From CAZSXU01 sp964610505 (GTDB lineage Bacteria; Arandabacterota; Arandabacteria; JAGLYR01), in NCBI GenBank assembly GCA_964610505.1, contig CAZSXU010000007.1:62001-126000 (forward strand): a stretch of 64,000 nt of DNA. The letters are read 5' to 3'. Below the pieces are notes generated by a model. The model did no database searches. It saw nothing but the letters and a program-made list of their open reading frames with translations, and had not been told where the DNA came from. Shown here piece after piece: positions 1 through 9,148 of the stretch (position 1 is the stretch's first letter; every line of letters starts with the position of its first letter). Position numbers and translations under genes: made by a program.

Positions 1-304
1 CAAGCAGCGGTTAGCGCTCGGTTCGGCCGCACTTCATTCCCCCGGAATCCTGTTTCTCGACGAACCCACGGGCGGCGTCGACCCTCTGGCCCGGCGCCAG
101 TTCTGGGACCTCATCTACGAACTGGCGGACGGCGGGACCACCGTTTTCGTGACGACGCACTACATGGACGAGGCCGAGTACTGCGGCCGCGTCTCCATCA
201 TGATCCAGGGGAAGATCATGGCGCTCGGTTCCCCGGAGGATCTTAAGCGGCAAACCGGAGCGAAGAGCATGCAGGACGTATTCCTCAGGGTGGTGGAAGG
301 ATGA
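1..304 (+). CDS. ABC transporter ATP-binding protein, C-terminal part (cut by window edge)
   Basis: About the last 100 residues of an ABC-type ATPase, read from base 2. Visible are the tail of the signature region (KQRLALGSA), the Walker B motif with catalytic Glu (ILFLDEPTGGVDP) and the H-loop His (VTTHYMDEAEY). The 'GGVDPLARRQFW' wording is usual for drug or export ATPases of the DrrA/YbhF/CcmA type. The N-terminal half with Walker A lies outside the window. The stop overlaps the start of the next gene by four bases (ATGA), so translational coupling with the two downstream ABC-2 permeases is likely. Together they form an exporter whose substrate cannot be read from the sequence. Confidence 0.93.
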   Translation, partial: KQRLALGSAALHSPGILFLDEPTGGVDPLARRQFWDLIYELADGGTTVFVTTHYMDEAEYCGRVSIMIQGKIMALGSPEDLKRQTGAKSMQDVFLRVVEG

Positions 305-1407
305 AGCGCGTGCTGGCGGTGGCGCGCAAGGAAACGTATCACATTCTCCGTGATCCGCGGAGTCTCGCCGTGGCCGTGGTCATGCCCATAATGATGGTAT
401 TGTTGTTTGGATACGCCATCAACATGGATCTGGCAAACGTACCGGTCGGGATTCTGGATCAGGACCGGAGTCCGGCGAGCGCCGATTTCATCACGAGGAT
501 GACGTCCGGCGACTTCATTCTGGAGGTCGCGCGCCTGGGCGCCCGGGACGAAGTGGAACCCGGATTTCGCAGGGGATTGTTCCGGGCGGTGCTGGTGATT
601 CCTCAAGGTTTCGGCGAACGCCTGGTGTCGGAACCACTGTCGGAGATCCAGATTCTCATCGACGGGGCGGATGCGACGACGGCGGCCGCCGTGGACAACT
701 ATCTCAAGGCCGTGGTGGGGATGGTGAATCTGGATCTCATGGTGAGGCAGGGGAACGCTCGATTCCGGTCTCAGGAACTCCGTTCCCGTGTCCTGTTCAA
801 TCCGGAACTCGAAAGCTCCCACTTCGTCGTCCCGGGTTTGGTGGCGGTGGTCCTGATCATGATCTGTGCGCTCCTGACCAGCATTGCGATCACACGGGAA
901 AAAGAAACCGGGACGATGGAGCAGGTTCTCACGACACCGCTGGCTCCCCGTCAGCTGGTTCTCGGAAAGGTCCTGCCCTACCTCGTCATCGCGTCGGTGG
1001 ACGCCGCGCTGGTTCTGGCCGTGGGTAACCTGATCTTCGGTGTGCCCATGCGGGGCTCCTGGTGGCTGCTGGCCGGGTACAGCCTGATCTATCTTCTCAT
1101 CGCGCTGGCGCTGGGGCTGTTGATCTCCGCCGTTACGAAGACGCAGCGGGTGGCGATGATGATCGCGCTGGTGACCACTCTGCTCCCAACGCTGATCCTC
1201 TCCGGGTTCGTGTTTCCTCTGGCCAGCATGCCGCTTCCGTTGCGAATGATCGGCCGGATCATTCCAGCCACCTACTTTCTGGAAGTCATCCGGGGTATTA
1301 TGTTGAAGGGGAGGATGTGGTTCCCCGTCCAGGGTGGGGTCATGCTGGGAATGGCGGTCCTTCTCCTGGGCATGGCGGGCCGGCGCTTTCGAACGAGACT
1401 GGAGTAA
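301..1407 (+). CDS. ABC-2 type transporter permease (first of pair)
   Basis: 368-residue inner-membrane permease of the ABC-2 family (YbhS/YbhR/YhhJ-like). One N-terminal membrane segment (about residues 20-42) is followed by a large extracytoplasmic domain (to about 170) and a cluster of five or so membrane segments in the C-terminal half. The family phrase REKETGTMEQVLTTPL sits in the middle and a hydrophobic helix closes the protein. The start overlaps the ATPase stop by four bases. The second permease begins five bases downstream of the stop, so ATPase and both permeases are one operon working as a heterodimeric exporter. An HlyD-type adaptor would be expected just upstream of the window. 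Confidence 0.93.
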   Translation: MKRVLAVARKETYHILRDPRSLAVAVVMPIMMVLLFGYAINMDLANVPVGILDQDRSPASADFITRMTSGDFILEVARLGARDEVEPGFRRGLFRAVLVIPQGFGERLVSEPLSEIQILIDGADATTAAAVDNYLKAVVGMVNLDLMVRQGNARFRSQELRSRVLFNPELESSHFVVPGLVAVVLIMICALLTSIAITREKETGTMEQVLTTPLAPRQLVLGKVLPYLVIASVDAALVLAVGNLIFGVPMRGSWWLLAGYSLIYLLIALALGLLISAVTKTQRVAMMIALVTTLLPTLILSGFVFPLASMPLPLRMIGRIIPATYFLEVIRGIMLKGRMWFPVQGGVMLGMAVLLLGMAGRRFRTRLE

Positions 1408-1412
1408 ATCGC

Positions 1413-2543
1413 GTGGTCCGCTCGGTTCTCTATCTGGTGCAGAAGGAATTCCGGCAGGTCTTTCGCGACCGGACACTGCTTCGGGTGATTCTGATTGTCC
1501 CGATCGTGCAGATCTTCGTTCTGGGATACGCGGCGAACACGGATCTCAAGAACGTCCGGCTCTCCGTACTGGATCAGGATTCGAGCCGCGACAGCCGCTC
1601 CCTGGCCGATGCATACTACGCCTCCGACGTGTTTATCCCGGGCCCGCGCGCGTCGTCCCCGGCGGAGCTCCAGAATCTTCTTCTGGAAGGACAAACGGAT
1701 GTCGGGTTGTGGATTCCGAGGGGGTACGCAGCGACGTTGCTGACGAGTGACGCCGTCGCCGTCTCTATGACATTCAACGGTCAGAACAGCAGCGCCGCCG
1801 GCCGGAGTGTAGGCTACGCAAGCGAGATCGCCCTTCAGGAAGTCGGTCGGTACCTGGAGTCGGCGGCCCTCGCGCAACCCGACCTTGCACGCCGGGCCCG
1901 GCGGATTGAATCGTCCTCCCGCTTCTTCTATAACCCCGAACTGCGAAGCCAGCACTATATGGTGCCGGGGATCGTGGTCCTCCTGATCACGATCATCTCC
2001 GCCCTGCTGACGGGCGTGGCGGTGGTGAGGGAGCGGGAGATCGGCACGTTGGAGCAGCTGATGGTGAGTCCTCTCACGCCCGGCCAGTTGATTGCGGGGA
2101 AGACCATCCCGTTTGCCCTCATTGCTTTCTTCGAGTTGACCTTCGCAACGACGGTAGCCGTGCTCTGGTTCAGGCTTCCCCTCGAAGGGTCCGTGCTGCT
2201 CCTCGGTGTTGCGGCCGCGATCTACCTGAATGTAACCCTGGGCGTTGGACTGCTGGCGTCCACGGTCTCGTCCACGCAGCAGCAGGCGATGTTCACGATG
2301 TGGTTCTTCCTGGTGTTCGGGATTCTGATGAGCGGATTCTTCTACCCGATTGAGAACATGCCGCGCGAAGTTCAGTGGCTGACCTACCTGAATCCGCTGC
2401 GGTACATGATGAGTATGGTCCGCGGGATCTTCCTCCGAGGATCGGGCGTGGTGGATCTCGCACCCGACCTTGCCCGGCTGGCCATCATTGGAGTCGTGAC
2501 CTTCGCCGGCGCGGCGCTGAGGTTCCAGAAGAGACTTGGGTAG
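1413..2543 (+). CDS. ABC-2 type transporter permease (second of pair)
   Basis: 376-residue paralogue of the preceding permease with the same layout: N-terminal helix (VILIVPIVQIFVLGYA), long periplasmic domain, then VREREIGTLEQLMVSPLTP and a C-terminal bundle of membrane segments. The start chosen is GTG at 1413, just after the upstream stop. The open frame runs further back, but that stretch only shadows the first permease. No strong Shine-Dalgarno is seen, which fits translational coupling. The two permeases align over their whole length, as usual for YbhS/YbhR-type heterodimers. Substrate unknown. Confidence 0.92.
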   Translation: MVRSVLYLVQKEFRQVFRDRTLLRVILIVPIVQIFVLGYAANTDLKNVRLSVLDQDSSRDSRSLADAYYASDVFIPGPRASSPAELQNLLLEGQTDVGLWIPRGYAATLLTSDAVAVSMTFNGQNSSAAGRSVGYASEIALQEVGRYLESAALAQPDLARRARRIESSSRFFYNPELRSQHYMVPGIVVLLITIISALLTGVAVVREREIGTLEQLMVSPLTPGQLIAGKTIPFALIAFFELTFATTVAVLWFRLPLEGSVLLLGVAAAIYLNVTLGVGLLASTVSSTQQQAMFTMWFFLVFGILMSGFFYPIENMPREVQWLTYLNPLRYMMSMVRGIFLRGSGVVDLAPDLARLAIIGVVTFAGAALRFQKRLG

Positions 2544-3296
2544 GGCATTGGACGAAAATAGACAATAGACAATAGACCGAAATGGTGAAGTCGTCAGGTT
2601 CTCCACGATGCCTTTTTCCAGGATCGGGGGGGACGTGGAAAGGACCCATTGCGATAGAGAAGCAGAGAAGCGGACCGAAACGGAAGGGGCTGAGTGGTTG
2701 TCCATGATGCGGTTGTCCGCATCTGTTTCTCTGTTTCTCGGCTTCTCCGTTTCTCTGCGGGGAACCTAAACAGAAAATGGGAGCCAAGTGGCTCCCATTT
2801 TCTGTTTAGGTTCCCCGCATGTGCCGTGTCAGAATTCGTGTCAAGCCTGCGCGTCAAGGTTTTTGAAGTCGGCCCACGAATCAGATTCACGAACACTGCA
2901 GGGAAGTCGGGGGCGAACCATATTCAATTGTGATCTCCACCCATTGCAGGGCGCGTGCCAGAAGACGTGGGTCGGGAGAAAAAGTGAACGCGGTGCCATC
3001 CCGTGAATGTGAGTTCACAGGGAGACGCCCTGTAGGAGCGCGTGAGGGGCATTCGTGAGAGTCAGAAATGTCGAACGTAATGTGGCAAGACCGAGAGTTT
3101 GGAACCCAGCTACGGGCCGACAAGGGAGCGATCTGAGCCAACTCCCCCAGATCCTGTCTCGGAAGCGGGTCAGATCCCTCAATCGGGCACCGTTGTCTTC
3201 CCTGTAGGAGGGGATTCCTATCCCCGGTGCTTGAATCCGGTCCCGTCCGCTGGTAACGTCTGGCTGATGAACGACTCCCACCACCTGGAGGTGATG
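2544..3296. other. Intergenic region with short repeats and a long palindrome
   Basis: About 750 bases without a convincing gene. It holds a short tandem 'acaatagacaatagac' near 2560, purine-rich 'agagaagcagagaag' words near 2655, their pyrimidine-rich complement at 2720-2757, and the 31-bp-arm palindrome at 2756-2819. The rest to 3296 shows no domain-bearing reading frame. Similar agagaaac/gagaagc words recur at 19871-19900, between the efflux adaptor and pump genes. Confidence 0.6.
2756..2819. repeat. Perfect 31-bp inverted repeat with 2-nt centre
   Basis: Left arm 2756-2786 and right arm 2789-2819 are exact reverse complements around a two-base centre. The arms contain gaacctaaacagaaaatggg and its complement. 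There is no T-tract on either side, so this is not a standard intrinsic terminator. It could form a cruciform or a very stable RNA hairpin. Confidence 0.9.
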
Positions 3297-3788
3297 ATGG
3301 CGAAATACTCGAGTCAATTCCCCGATCCCGTAACTCTGGTGACGGTCAGGACGGACAACGAGACCAATTTCATGACGGCCGGGTGGGCGTCCCCTGTCTC
3401 GTTTGATCCCCCGATTCTCATGGTGAGTATCGCCCCCGAGCGCCACACGCACAATCTCATCCTGGAAGCCGGGGAATTCGGCATCTCCATCCTGGCCGAT
3501 GACCAGAGGAATCTGTCCACACTCGGCGGTACGACGAGCGGAAGGGACGTCGACAAGATTGCGGAAGGCAACGTGGCGACTGCCCCGGGCGAGAAGATCC
3601 GGGCCCCCCACGTCGCCGGAGCGCGCGCGTGGTTGGAGTGCAAACTGGTCTCGCACGAGACGGTCGGCGATCACACGGTGTTCTACGGTGAGGTTCTGAA
3701 GACCGTTGCGGACGAGGCGAAGTCGGCGCTCGTGTTGTTCAATCGGGTGTACTACGCGCTCGGGGAGAAGAGAGGAGTCTATCCGTAG
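3297..3788 (+). CDS. Flavin reductase-like, FMN-binding split-barrel protein
   Basis: 163 residues with the flavin reductase/flavoredoxin fold: PDPVTLVTVR at the N-terminus, the FMN-contact stretch TAGWASPVSFDPPILMVSIAP, HTHNLILEAGEFGISILAD and a C-terminal barrel strand ending FNRVYYALGE. The family binds FMN and reduces flavin or a small substrate with NAD(P)H; the substrate is not predictable. The start at 3297 was chosen because GGAGG lies five bases upstream. ATGs at 3294 and 3267 are in frame but less well placed. The gene is monocistronic and converges with the minus-strand gene ending at 3803. Confidence 0.85.
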   Translation: MAKYSSQFPDPVTLVTVRTDNETNFMTAGWASPVSFDPPILMVSIAPERHTHNLILEAGEFGISILADDQRNLSTLGGTTSGRDVDKIAEGNVATAPGEKIRAPHVAGARAWLECKLVSHETVGDHTVFYGEVLKTVADEAKSALVLFNRVYYALGEKRGVYP

Positions 3789-3802
3789 GGAGTTGTTTTC
3801 CT

Positions 3803-4594
3803 CTAAGATGGGCCGTCTACGGATCCGGCCGGCCGTCTCGGCCCGGCGGCGATGTAGATGCAGTTCGTGTCCTTCTCGTCCACGAGGGGATTGAAGAACT
3901 CGACCTCGCAGGCCCTGACGCTGGAGAAGACGGACTGCAAGCGGTTGAGGAACTTCTCATCCGGCCGTTCGGCGGACCAGAGGGCGAACACGCCATCCGG
4001 CGCGACGTGAGCCACAAGGCGCCGGAGGCCCTCGGTTTCGTAGAAGGGCGCGTGGGAGGCACGGATCGGATGGCAAGGTGAATGGTCGATGTCGATGAGA
4101 ATCCCGTGATAGGTCCGAGTCACGGGACCGGCTTTGACGCTTTCACCCGACGGCCCCACCATGTCAAAGAAGTCCGCCTGGACCAGGCGGCACCGCGCGT
4201 CCGTCGTGAGTTCCATACCCAGAGGCACGATCTGCCGCCGGTGCCACGCGATCACCGGCTCCAGGTACTCCACCACGGTTACGGATCTGACGTTCGGAAA
4301 ATCCAGGGCCGCTTTGGCCGTGTATCCCAATCCCAGCCCGCCCACGAGAACGTCCCACTCACCATCCGGCAGCTCCGCAAGCGCCAGCTTGGCCAGGGCG
4401 ATCTCGGAATGATTGACGAGGCTGGACATGAGGAATTCCCCGTCCAGCCGGACCTCGTAGAACTCCGTCCCGCCTGGGGAAGGGGATCGCCTTCGCCACA
4501 GCGTCAGCTCGCCCAGATTTGTTCTACATCGGTCCAGTTCCTGAACGGTCGTCAACATCCCGCACCCCGCACTTCGGAAAGGCCGATCATGCAA
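3803..4594 (-). CDS. Spermidine synthase-like (SpeE family) methyltransferase-fold protein
   Basis: 263 residues with a Rossmann-type SAM or decarboxy-SAM binding fold. The glycine-rich loop is VGGLGLGYTAKAA, the acidic end of strand 2 is VTVVEYLEPV, and a DIDHSP motif stands where polyamine synthases carry the catalytic aspartate region. A C-terminal strand pair ends IYIAAG. Sequences of this type are usually annotated 'spermidine synthase' or 'spermine/spermidine synthase domain', but many do not make polyamines. The ATG at 4594 has AGAGG five bases upstream; an internal ATG at 4558 is possible. It stands alone between the convergent flavin reductase gene and a DUF5916 gene. Confidence 0.8.
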   Translation of the reverse strand: MHDRPFRSAGCGMLTTVQELDRCRTNLGELTLWRRRSPSPGGTEFYEVRLDGEFLMSSLVNHSEIALAKLALAELPDGEWDVLVGGLGLGYTAKAALDFPNVRSVTVVEYLEPVIAWHRRQIVPLGMELTTDARCRLVQADFFDMVGPSGESVKAGPVTRTYHGILIDIDHSPCHPIRASHAPFYETEGLRRLVAHVAPDGVFALWSAERPDEKFLNRLQSVFSSVRACEVEFFNPLVDEKDTNCIYIAAGPRRPAGSVDGPS

Positions 4595-4779
4595 CCTCTA
4601 TCGTACTCGATCGGGATCCCTTCCGCTACCCCGATTCACGATGAAACCCGGGGTGCGTGTCGCGCCCCGGGCCACTACCGGCCTTGCTCACCCTCTCTCG
4701 ATCGCCGCCGGGCGACGGGAAAAGAGACCGTGCGGCCCGTGGGCCCGAGCCGTATCGAAACATGGGTGAGAAGTATGGG

Positions 4780-7371
4780 CTACCTCGCGAACCAGTAGCT
4801 CAATTTGGCCAGGATCACATTCTCCGGCTCCGCGCGGAAAAGATGATCTCCTCTCAACGCGTTGTTGAACCGGTGGCCTGCATCAAGGGCGTCGCCGCGA
4901 TTCTCGTCAATACACCGCCCCTGCTTCCAGACCAGATAGAAGGTGCTCCCGGGCCGATACTCCCAGCGCAGAACCGTGTTGAGATTGACGGATGAGTAGC
5001 GGAAGTCGTAATCGTCGACGTCGAAATCCTCGGCCGTGTACGGCGTCCACTCGTCGGAGTCAGGCTTCGCCAGTTCCCGTGGGTTCCGGTAATCTCCCAC
5101 ACTCAGGTACGGCTGGGCGTACAGCTCGAGTGAGAGGTGCCGGCTAAAGAGAAGGCTCCCGCGAAACGTGATGTCGACCGTTCGCTGGTCGAGCTCGCCG
5201 AACACCCAGCTCACGCCCCCGATCCCGCCCCCTGGGTTTGCGAAATTCTCGATATGCTGCGCGTCGTCCAACGTTTTATCGAATCCAATCTCGAGGTAGT
5301 AGATCATCGAGGGACACGCCAGCCACCGAGTCTCGAACCCGATGTACGTGCTCCGGGTTCCGGAACCTCTCCTCAGGTGGTTTCCAACGTGGGTCCACAC
5401 GAGTGGTTTCCGCGTGTCCGTGTTAATCCCCCACCAGGTGAACATCTGGCCCGGGAGCTCGATCAGTGGGCCGCGGTGGTCCTCGTAGTCCTCGGTTGCC
5501 CAGCGATCCGTCTGCTTGGAGCGGACGTTAACCCCGAACCACCCTTCCCAGTAGTTACGGAACTTGCCCCAGCCGTCCCACTCCACCACGTTGTACCGCA
5601 GATGTCCCTTTCCATAGGACCAGGCGACCTCTCCCCTGTCGATGTCCATGCCTTCCCCGGCGCCATAGAGACATTTTCTCCAGTACTCGATCTGGGTGTT
5701 GTAGTTCAGCAGCAAGGATTCCCTCGAATCGGACAAGCGTCTGTACGTGAGCCAGATCCCATTCTCCAGCCGGTCAGGCATCTCCAGGTATCCGATATCA
5801 TTGATGTCCAGCTTGTCGGTCAGCCAGTTTCCCGTCCATCCCCCGTACAATCGTCCTCCCAGCTTCCGGATCTGGAGTGAACCTCCTGTGCCATAGGTCT
5901 TGTCATGCGTGACGGACGGATCCGACGCAAGCCGTGCCGGGTCGATGATGGATCCGACTGCGGACCCAGAGATGTTGTAGTCGCGATCGTGGAAGTTGAG
6001 GTCGAAGTCGAGTCCGGTTGTCCAGGCGTCGCGGGTCTCAAAGTCGCCGAACGCATCGCGATCCTCCGGCTTGTAGACGGCCGACTGCATGAACCCGATC
6101 CGGTGCCTGCCCTCGGAGAATTCCTTGCTGAACCGCCCCAGGAGATAGTGTGTCTGCTGCTCGCCGCCCTTCATGAAATTGTGAGCCTGGCCGTCCTCAG
6201 TAACGTCGGTGACGGCGTAGAGGCTGGCCACGGACACGCCTCCGGACGTCTTCCCGGTCAGTTTTCCGGCGAATCGAATGCGCGAGTTTTCGCTTCCCGT
6301 CCCAATCCGACGGGAATAGAACATGTTGAAGTACGGGTGCTGGTAGAACTGAATGCCTTCGAGGAAGAAGGGGCGTTTCTCCTCGTACCAGGTTTCGAAC
6401 GGAGAGAGGTTGAGAACGGCCGGATCCGCCTCGACCTGGCCGAAGTCGGGTTGAAAGGCGGCGTTCAGTGTCAGGTCCGAGGTGACGGCCATCTTGAGAT
6501 CCGCGCCGAAGTTCTGGAAGTGATCGAGGTCGTCTCCGTCGCCTCCGGCCGACGGATCGGTCGATTGCTGAACGACATAGGGGAGGATTTCCAACTGCCG
6601 CCTCGGGCGGACACCCCGGATGTCGGTGACTGTTCCGAAGCGTGAAACAAAGCCGCGGGTCTCGGCGTCCCAGATGGCCCAGGCCGTGTCTTCACCCCGC
6701 CCGTGCATGTATCGGTAGAGCTGGAATCCCCAGGTCATGTTTCCCGAATGGCGGTAGCGGATGCAGCTGAAGGGAATGCGGAACTCGGCGTACCAGCCTC
6801 CTGCGTCGCGCGTGGTCTCGACTTCCCAGACACCGTCCCAGCTCGTATCCATGCTTCCATCGTTGTAGACGTAGCGGTCCTCCTGTGCCCCCGATGGGTT
6901 CACCCTGAAATTGTAGGCCGTGTTCCGATCGTACATGGGATCGACGTAGAGGCTGATCTGGTCGCTCCCGGTCATCTGGTCCCGGCGGCAGAGCTGGGTG
7001 GTGATATTCTCCGAGTCCGCTTCCAGGCAGGCCACGGCGATGTAGAAGGCGTTCTCGTCGTAGGCCACCTTGAAAACCGTTTCTTCGCTGGGGGATGCCC
7101 CCCGGGTGGGGTCCCAGACGCGGAATCCCGTTGCTGTTTCGGCATCCGCCCAGGCGATGTCGTCCAGGTGGCCGTCCAGGGTGATCGGGTCACCGTTCAG
7201 GGCGTATGCCCGGACCTGAGGCCGGTCCTTCTCCGTGCCATTGGCCGCGGGGGGGTACCCCGAGCCGCCTCCCGCGGGGTCGAACGAGGCGAATCCGGAC
7301 GCTGCAGACGTCTCCGGAGTGGTCGAAACACAGAGGAGGATGACACATGCTCCCAGAATCCATTGACGCAT
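4780..7371 (-). CDS. DUF5916 outer-membrane-type protein with CBM9-like N-terminal domain
   Basis: 863-residue secreted protein. A signal peptide (MRQWILGACVILLCVSTTPE) is followed by a carbohydrate-binding family 9-like domain (about 45-230: TLDGHLDDIAWADAETATGF, YDENAFYIAVACLEAD, FRIPFSCIRYRHS). A long DUF5916 region follows (TLNAAFQPDFGQVEADPAVLNLS, EEKRPFFLEGIQFY) with alternating aromatic strands ending LSYWFAR, consistent with an outer-membrane beta-barrel. ATG 7371 is preferred over 7383 because GGAG lies seven bases upstream. A second member is at 9149-11374. Function is unknown; a sugar- or surface-binding barrel is an inference from the family. Confidence 0.88.
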   Translation of the reverse strand: MRQWILGACVILLCVSTTPETSAASGFASFDPAGGGSGYPPAANGTEKDRPQVRAYALNGDPITLDGHLDDIAWADAETATGFRVWDPTRGASPSEETVFKVAYDENAFYIAVACLEADSENITTQLCRRDQMTGSDQISLYVDPMYDRNTAYNFRVNPSGAQEDRYVYNDGSMDTSWDGVWEVETTRDAGGWYAEFRIPFSCIRYRHSGNMTWGFQLYRYMHGRGEDTAWAIWDAETRGFVSRFGTVTDIRGVRPRRQLEILPYVVQQSTDPSAGGDGDDLDHFQNFGADLKMAVTSDLTLNAAFQPDFGQVEADPAVLNLSPFETWYEEKRPFFLEGIQFYQHPYFNMFYSRRIGTGSENSRIRFAGKLTGKTSGGVSVASLYAVTDVTEDGQAHNFMKGGEQQTHYLLGRFSKEFSEGRHRIGFMQSAVYKPEDRDAFGDFETRDAWTTGLDFDLNFHDRDYNISGSAVGSIIDPARLASDPSVTHDKTYGTGGSLQIRKLGGRLYGGWTGNWLTDKLDINDIGYLEMPDRLENGIWLTYRRLSDSRESLLLNYNTQIEYWRKCLYGAGEGMDIDRGEVAWSYGKGHLRYNVVEWDGWGKFRNYWEGWFGVNVRSKQTDRWATEDYEDHRGPLIELPGQMFTWWGINTDTRKPLVWTHVGNHLRRGSGTRSTYIGFETRWLACPSMIYYLEIGFDKTLDDAQHIENFANPGGGIGGVSWVFGELDQRTVDITFRGSLLFSRHLSLELYAQPYLSVGDYRNPRELAKPDSDEWTPYTAEDFDVDDYDFRYSSVNLNTVLRWEYRPGSTFYLVWKQGRCIDENRGDALDAGHRFNNALRGDHLFRAEPENVILAKLSYWFAR

Positions 7372-7531
7372 GATTGGCTCCAACCGGCAGGGGAAGATCT
7401 GACTTCACAAGGCCCATCGCCATCCTTCCGCACTGAAGACGTTTGGAATGCCGGTTTGGTTGCAGGGGGGAATCAAGTATTTCGACTGGTCGACCGGGCG
7501 ACAAGGCCAGGGGAAGGCGATGGTCGAGGAA

Positions 7532-9034
7532 TCATGGAGTGGAGTGCCGCGGGAGAACAACCACATTCGGATGGGCGGTGATCCGTTTGGGCAGGTCTCC
7601 GTCATCAAGCAACAGAACGCCGTATCCCTGCTGCCTGCAGATGCCGATTTCTGCTTCCGTTGGAATCTGCGGGTATGCAACCAGTGAGGAGTAGAACATG
7701 AGTTCAATGGGTCTCCGCGTGTTGAATACAACCGCCCGGGTCCCCTGAAATTCCCTACCCATCTTCCTGAAGGACTGCGCCCACTCGGCGTGCCATTGAG
7801 GCCCGCCGATCGGTTTCACTCTCTCTATGCAGAAACGGGCGGGGAGCCCGACCAGGAGGACCAACACCAGTATGCCGGCGAACCGCCATCTGCGAGCGGT
7901 CAACCATCGGTCTCTTACATGCCACCAGAAGAGGGACACCATCATAAACACTGCCGGGGCGGTGATCATCACGTACCTTACACCCTTGCTTGCCGCAAGA
8001 GAGAAGAAGACGAGCGGGGCCAAGAACCAGAGCGCCAGGGCAATCCGGGACGGGTCCCGTTTCTGTCGGACCAGGGTGTAGAAGAACCAGCCCAGTGGCA
8101 GATAGGAGATCTCACCGAAGTACTCGGGGATTCTCGTGACATAGTAGAGAGGGCCGCCGCCATGTCCTTCGAGTACTTCCGTCAGGTGTCGCACGTTGTA
8201 CAGCGCCTCCCAGGCGGCTTCTTCCGGAAATGCTCGTCCGATGTAGACTTGCCACGGCACGTACACCCATGCCGCCGCCAGCACCGCAACCAACACAGTT
8301 CCCGAATGCTCCAGTCGGAAACGCGACGACCGCGCCCGGAGGAACGGGATCCAGACGACCAAGATCACCAGACTCGCGGGCGACTGGGCGAGCGCGGCCA
8401 GACCCGTCACACTGCCGATCGCGAGGGCGGATGTCCACGGATTCCACTCTCGAGAGCGGAAGACCACGAGAATACCGGCTTCGACCATGACAATGAAGAC
8501 GGTAGAGATATGATCCGTGGGAACGCGTCCCGAGGGCAATTCAATCAGAAGGCCATGGATGGCGTGCAGGAAGGCGGCGAGGAGACCCACCCTTCGTCCA
8601 CCGATATCTCGACCGATGTGATAGGTGAATCCGATGGCCAACGTGGAGAGCAGCACGCTGGGCAGGCGCAGCGCAATCTCGTTGAACCCCAGACACTTCA
8701 TACTCAGAGCCATCAGCCAGAGAGTCAATGGCTGCTTGTGTAACCAGATATGGTTGTGTCCCCAACTCCGGAAGTCGTATGTGAGAAGTGGGTGCTCGTA
8801 GAGTGTTGGGAGCCACGGGTGGTGGGCAAGGTTCTTCGCGACAAGGGCGTGGTACCGCTCGTCCCAACTGTGAAGGAAGAGATCCCCTGCCGTGAAGGCC
8901 CGGAGTAGAAAGCCCGCCCCGGCGATGAGAAGCAGAGCGGACAGATCCCGCTCTCGCCGAAACTGGCGGTAGGCGAAGCCAAACAAGAGCAGGGCCGACA
9001 CGACCACAGCGATCCCAGCAACATCACGCGGCAC
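7532..9034 (-). CDS. Family 39-type glycosyltransferase (ArnT/PMT-like GT-C)
   Basis: About 500-residue polytopic membrane protein. The first extracytoplasmic loop carries the GT-C acidic motif HSWDERYHALVAKNLAHHP, followed by KQPLTLWLMALSMK and many hydrophobic helices, then a C-terminal soluble domain (residues about 420-500). This is the layout of ArnT/PMT_2 transferases that move a sugar from a polyprenyl phosphate donor to lipid or protein in the periplasm. The start GTG at 9034 has GGAGG seven bases upstream; the frame extends to 9115, but the added residues look non-coding. The gene sits between the two DUF5916 genes, all on the minus strand. Confidence 0.87.
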   Translation of the reverse strand: MPRDVAGIAVVVSALLLFGFAYRQFRRERDLSALLLIAGAGFLLRAFTAGDLFLHSWDERYHALVAKNLAHHPWLPTLYEHPLLTYDFRSWGHNHIWLHKQPLTLWLMALSMKCLGFNEIALRLPSVLLSTLAIGFTYHIGRDIGGRRVGLLAAFLHAIHGLLIELPSGRVPTDHISTVFIVMVEAGILVVFRSREWNPWTSALAIGSVTGLAALAQSPASLVILVVWIPFLRARSSRFRLEHSGTVLVAVLAAAWVYVPWQVYIGRAFPEEAAWEALYNVRHLTEVLEGHGGGPLYYVTRIPEYFGEISYLPLGWFFYTLVRQKRDPSRIALALWFLAPLVFFSLAASKGVRYVMITAPAVFMMVSLFWWHVRDRWLTARRWRFAGILVLVLLVGLPARFCIERVKPIGGPQWHAEWAQSFRKMGREFQGTRAVVFNTRRPIELMFYSSLVAYPQIPTEAEIGICRQQGYGVLLLDDGDLPKRITAHPNVVVLPRHSTP

Positions 9035-9148
9035 CGGTAGCCTCCGGGTTCGCGACGCAACGCGAACAGTAAGCCAGCAACCGCAGATCGTATCCTGACG
9101 CTGAGAATACCTCAAGAGCTAAGACGAGCGGCAGCACCACGCCGGCTC

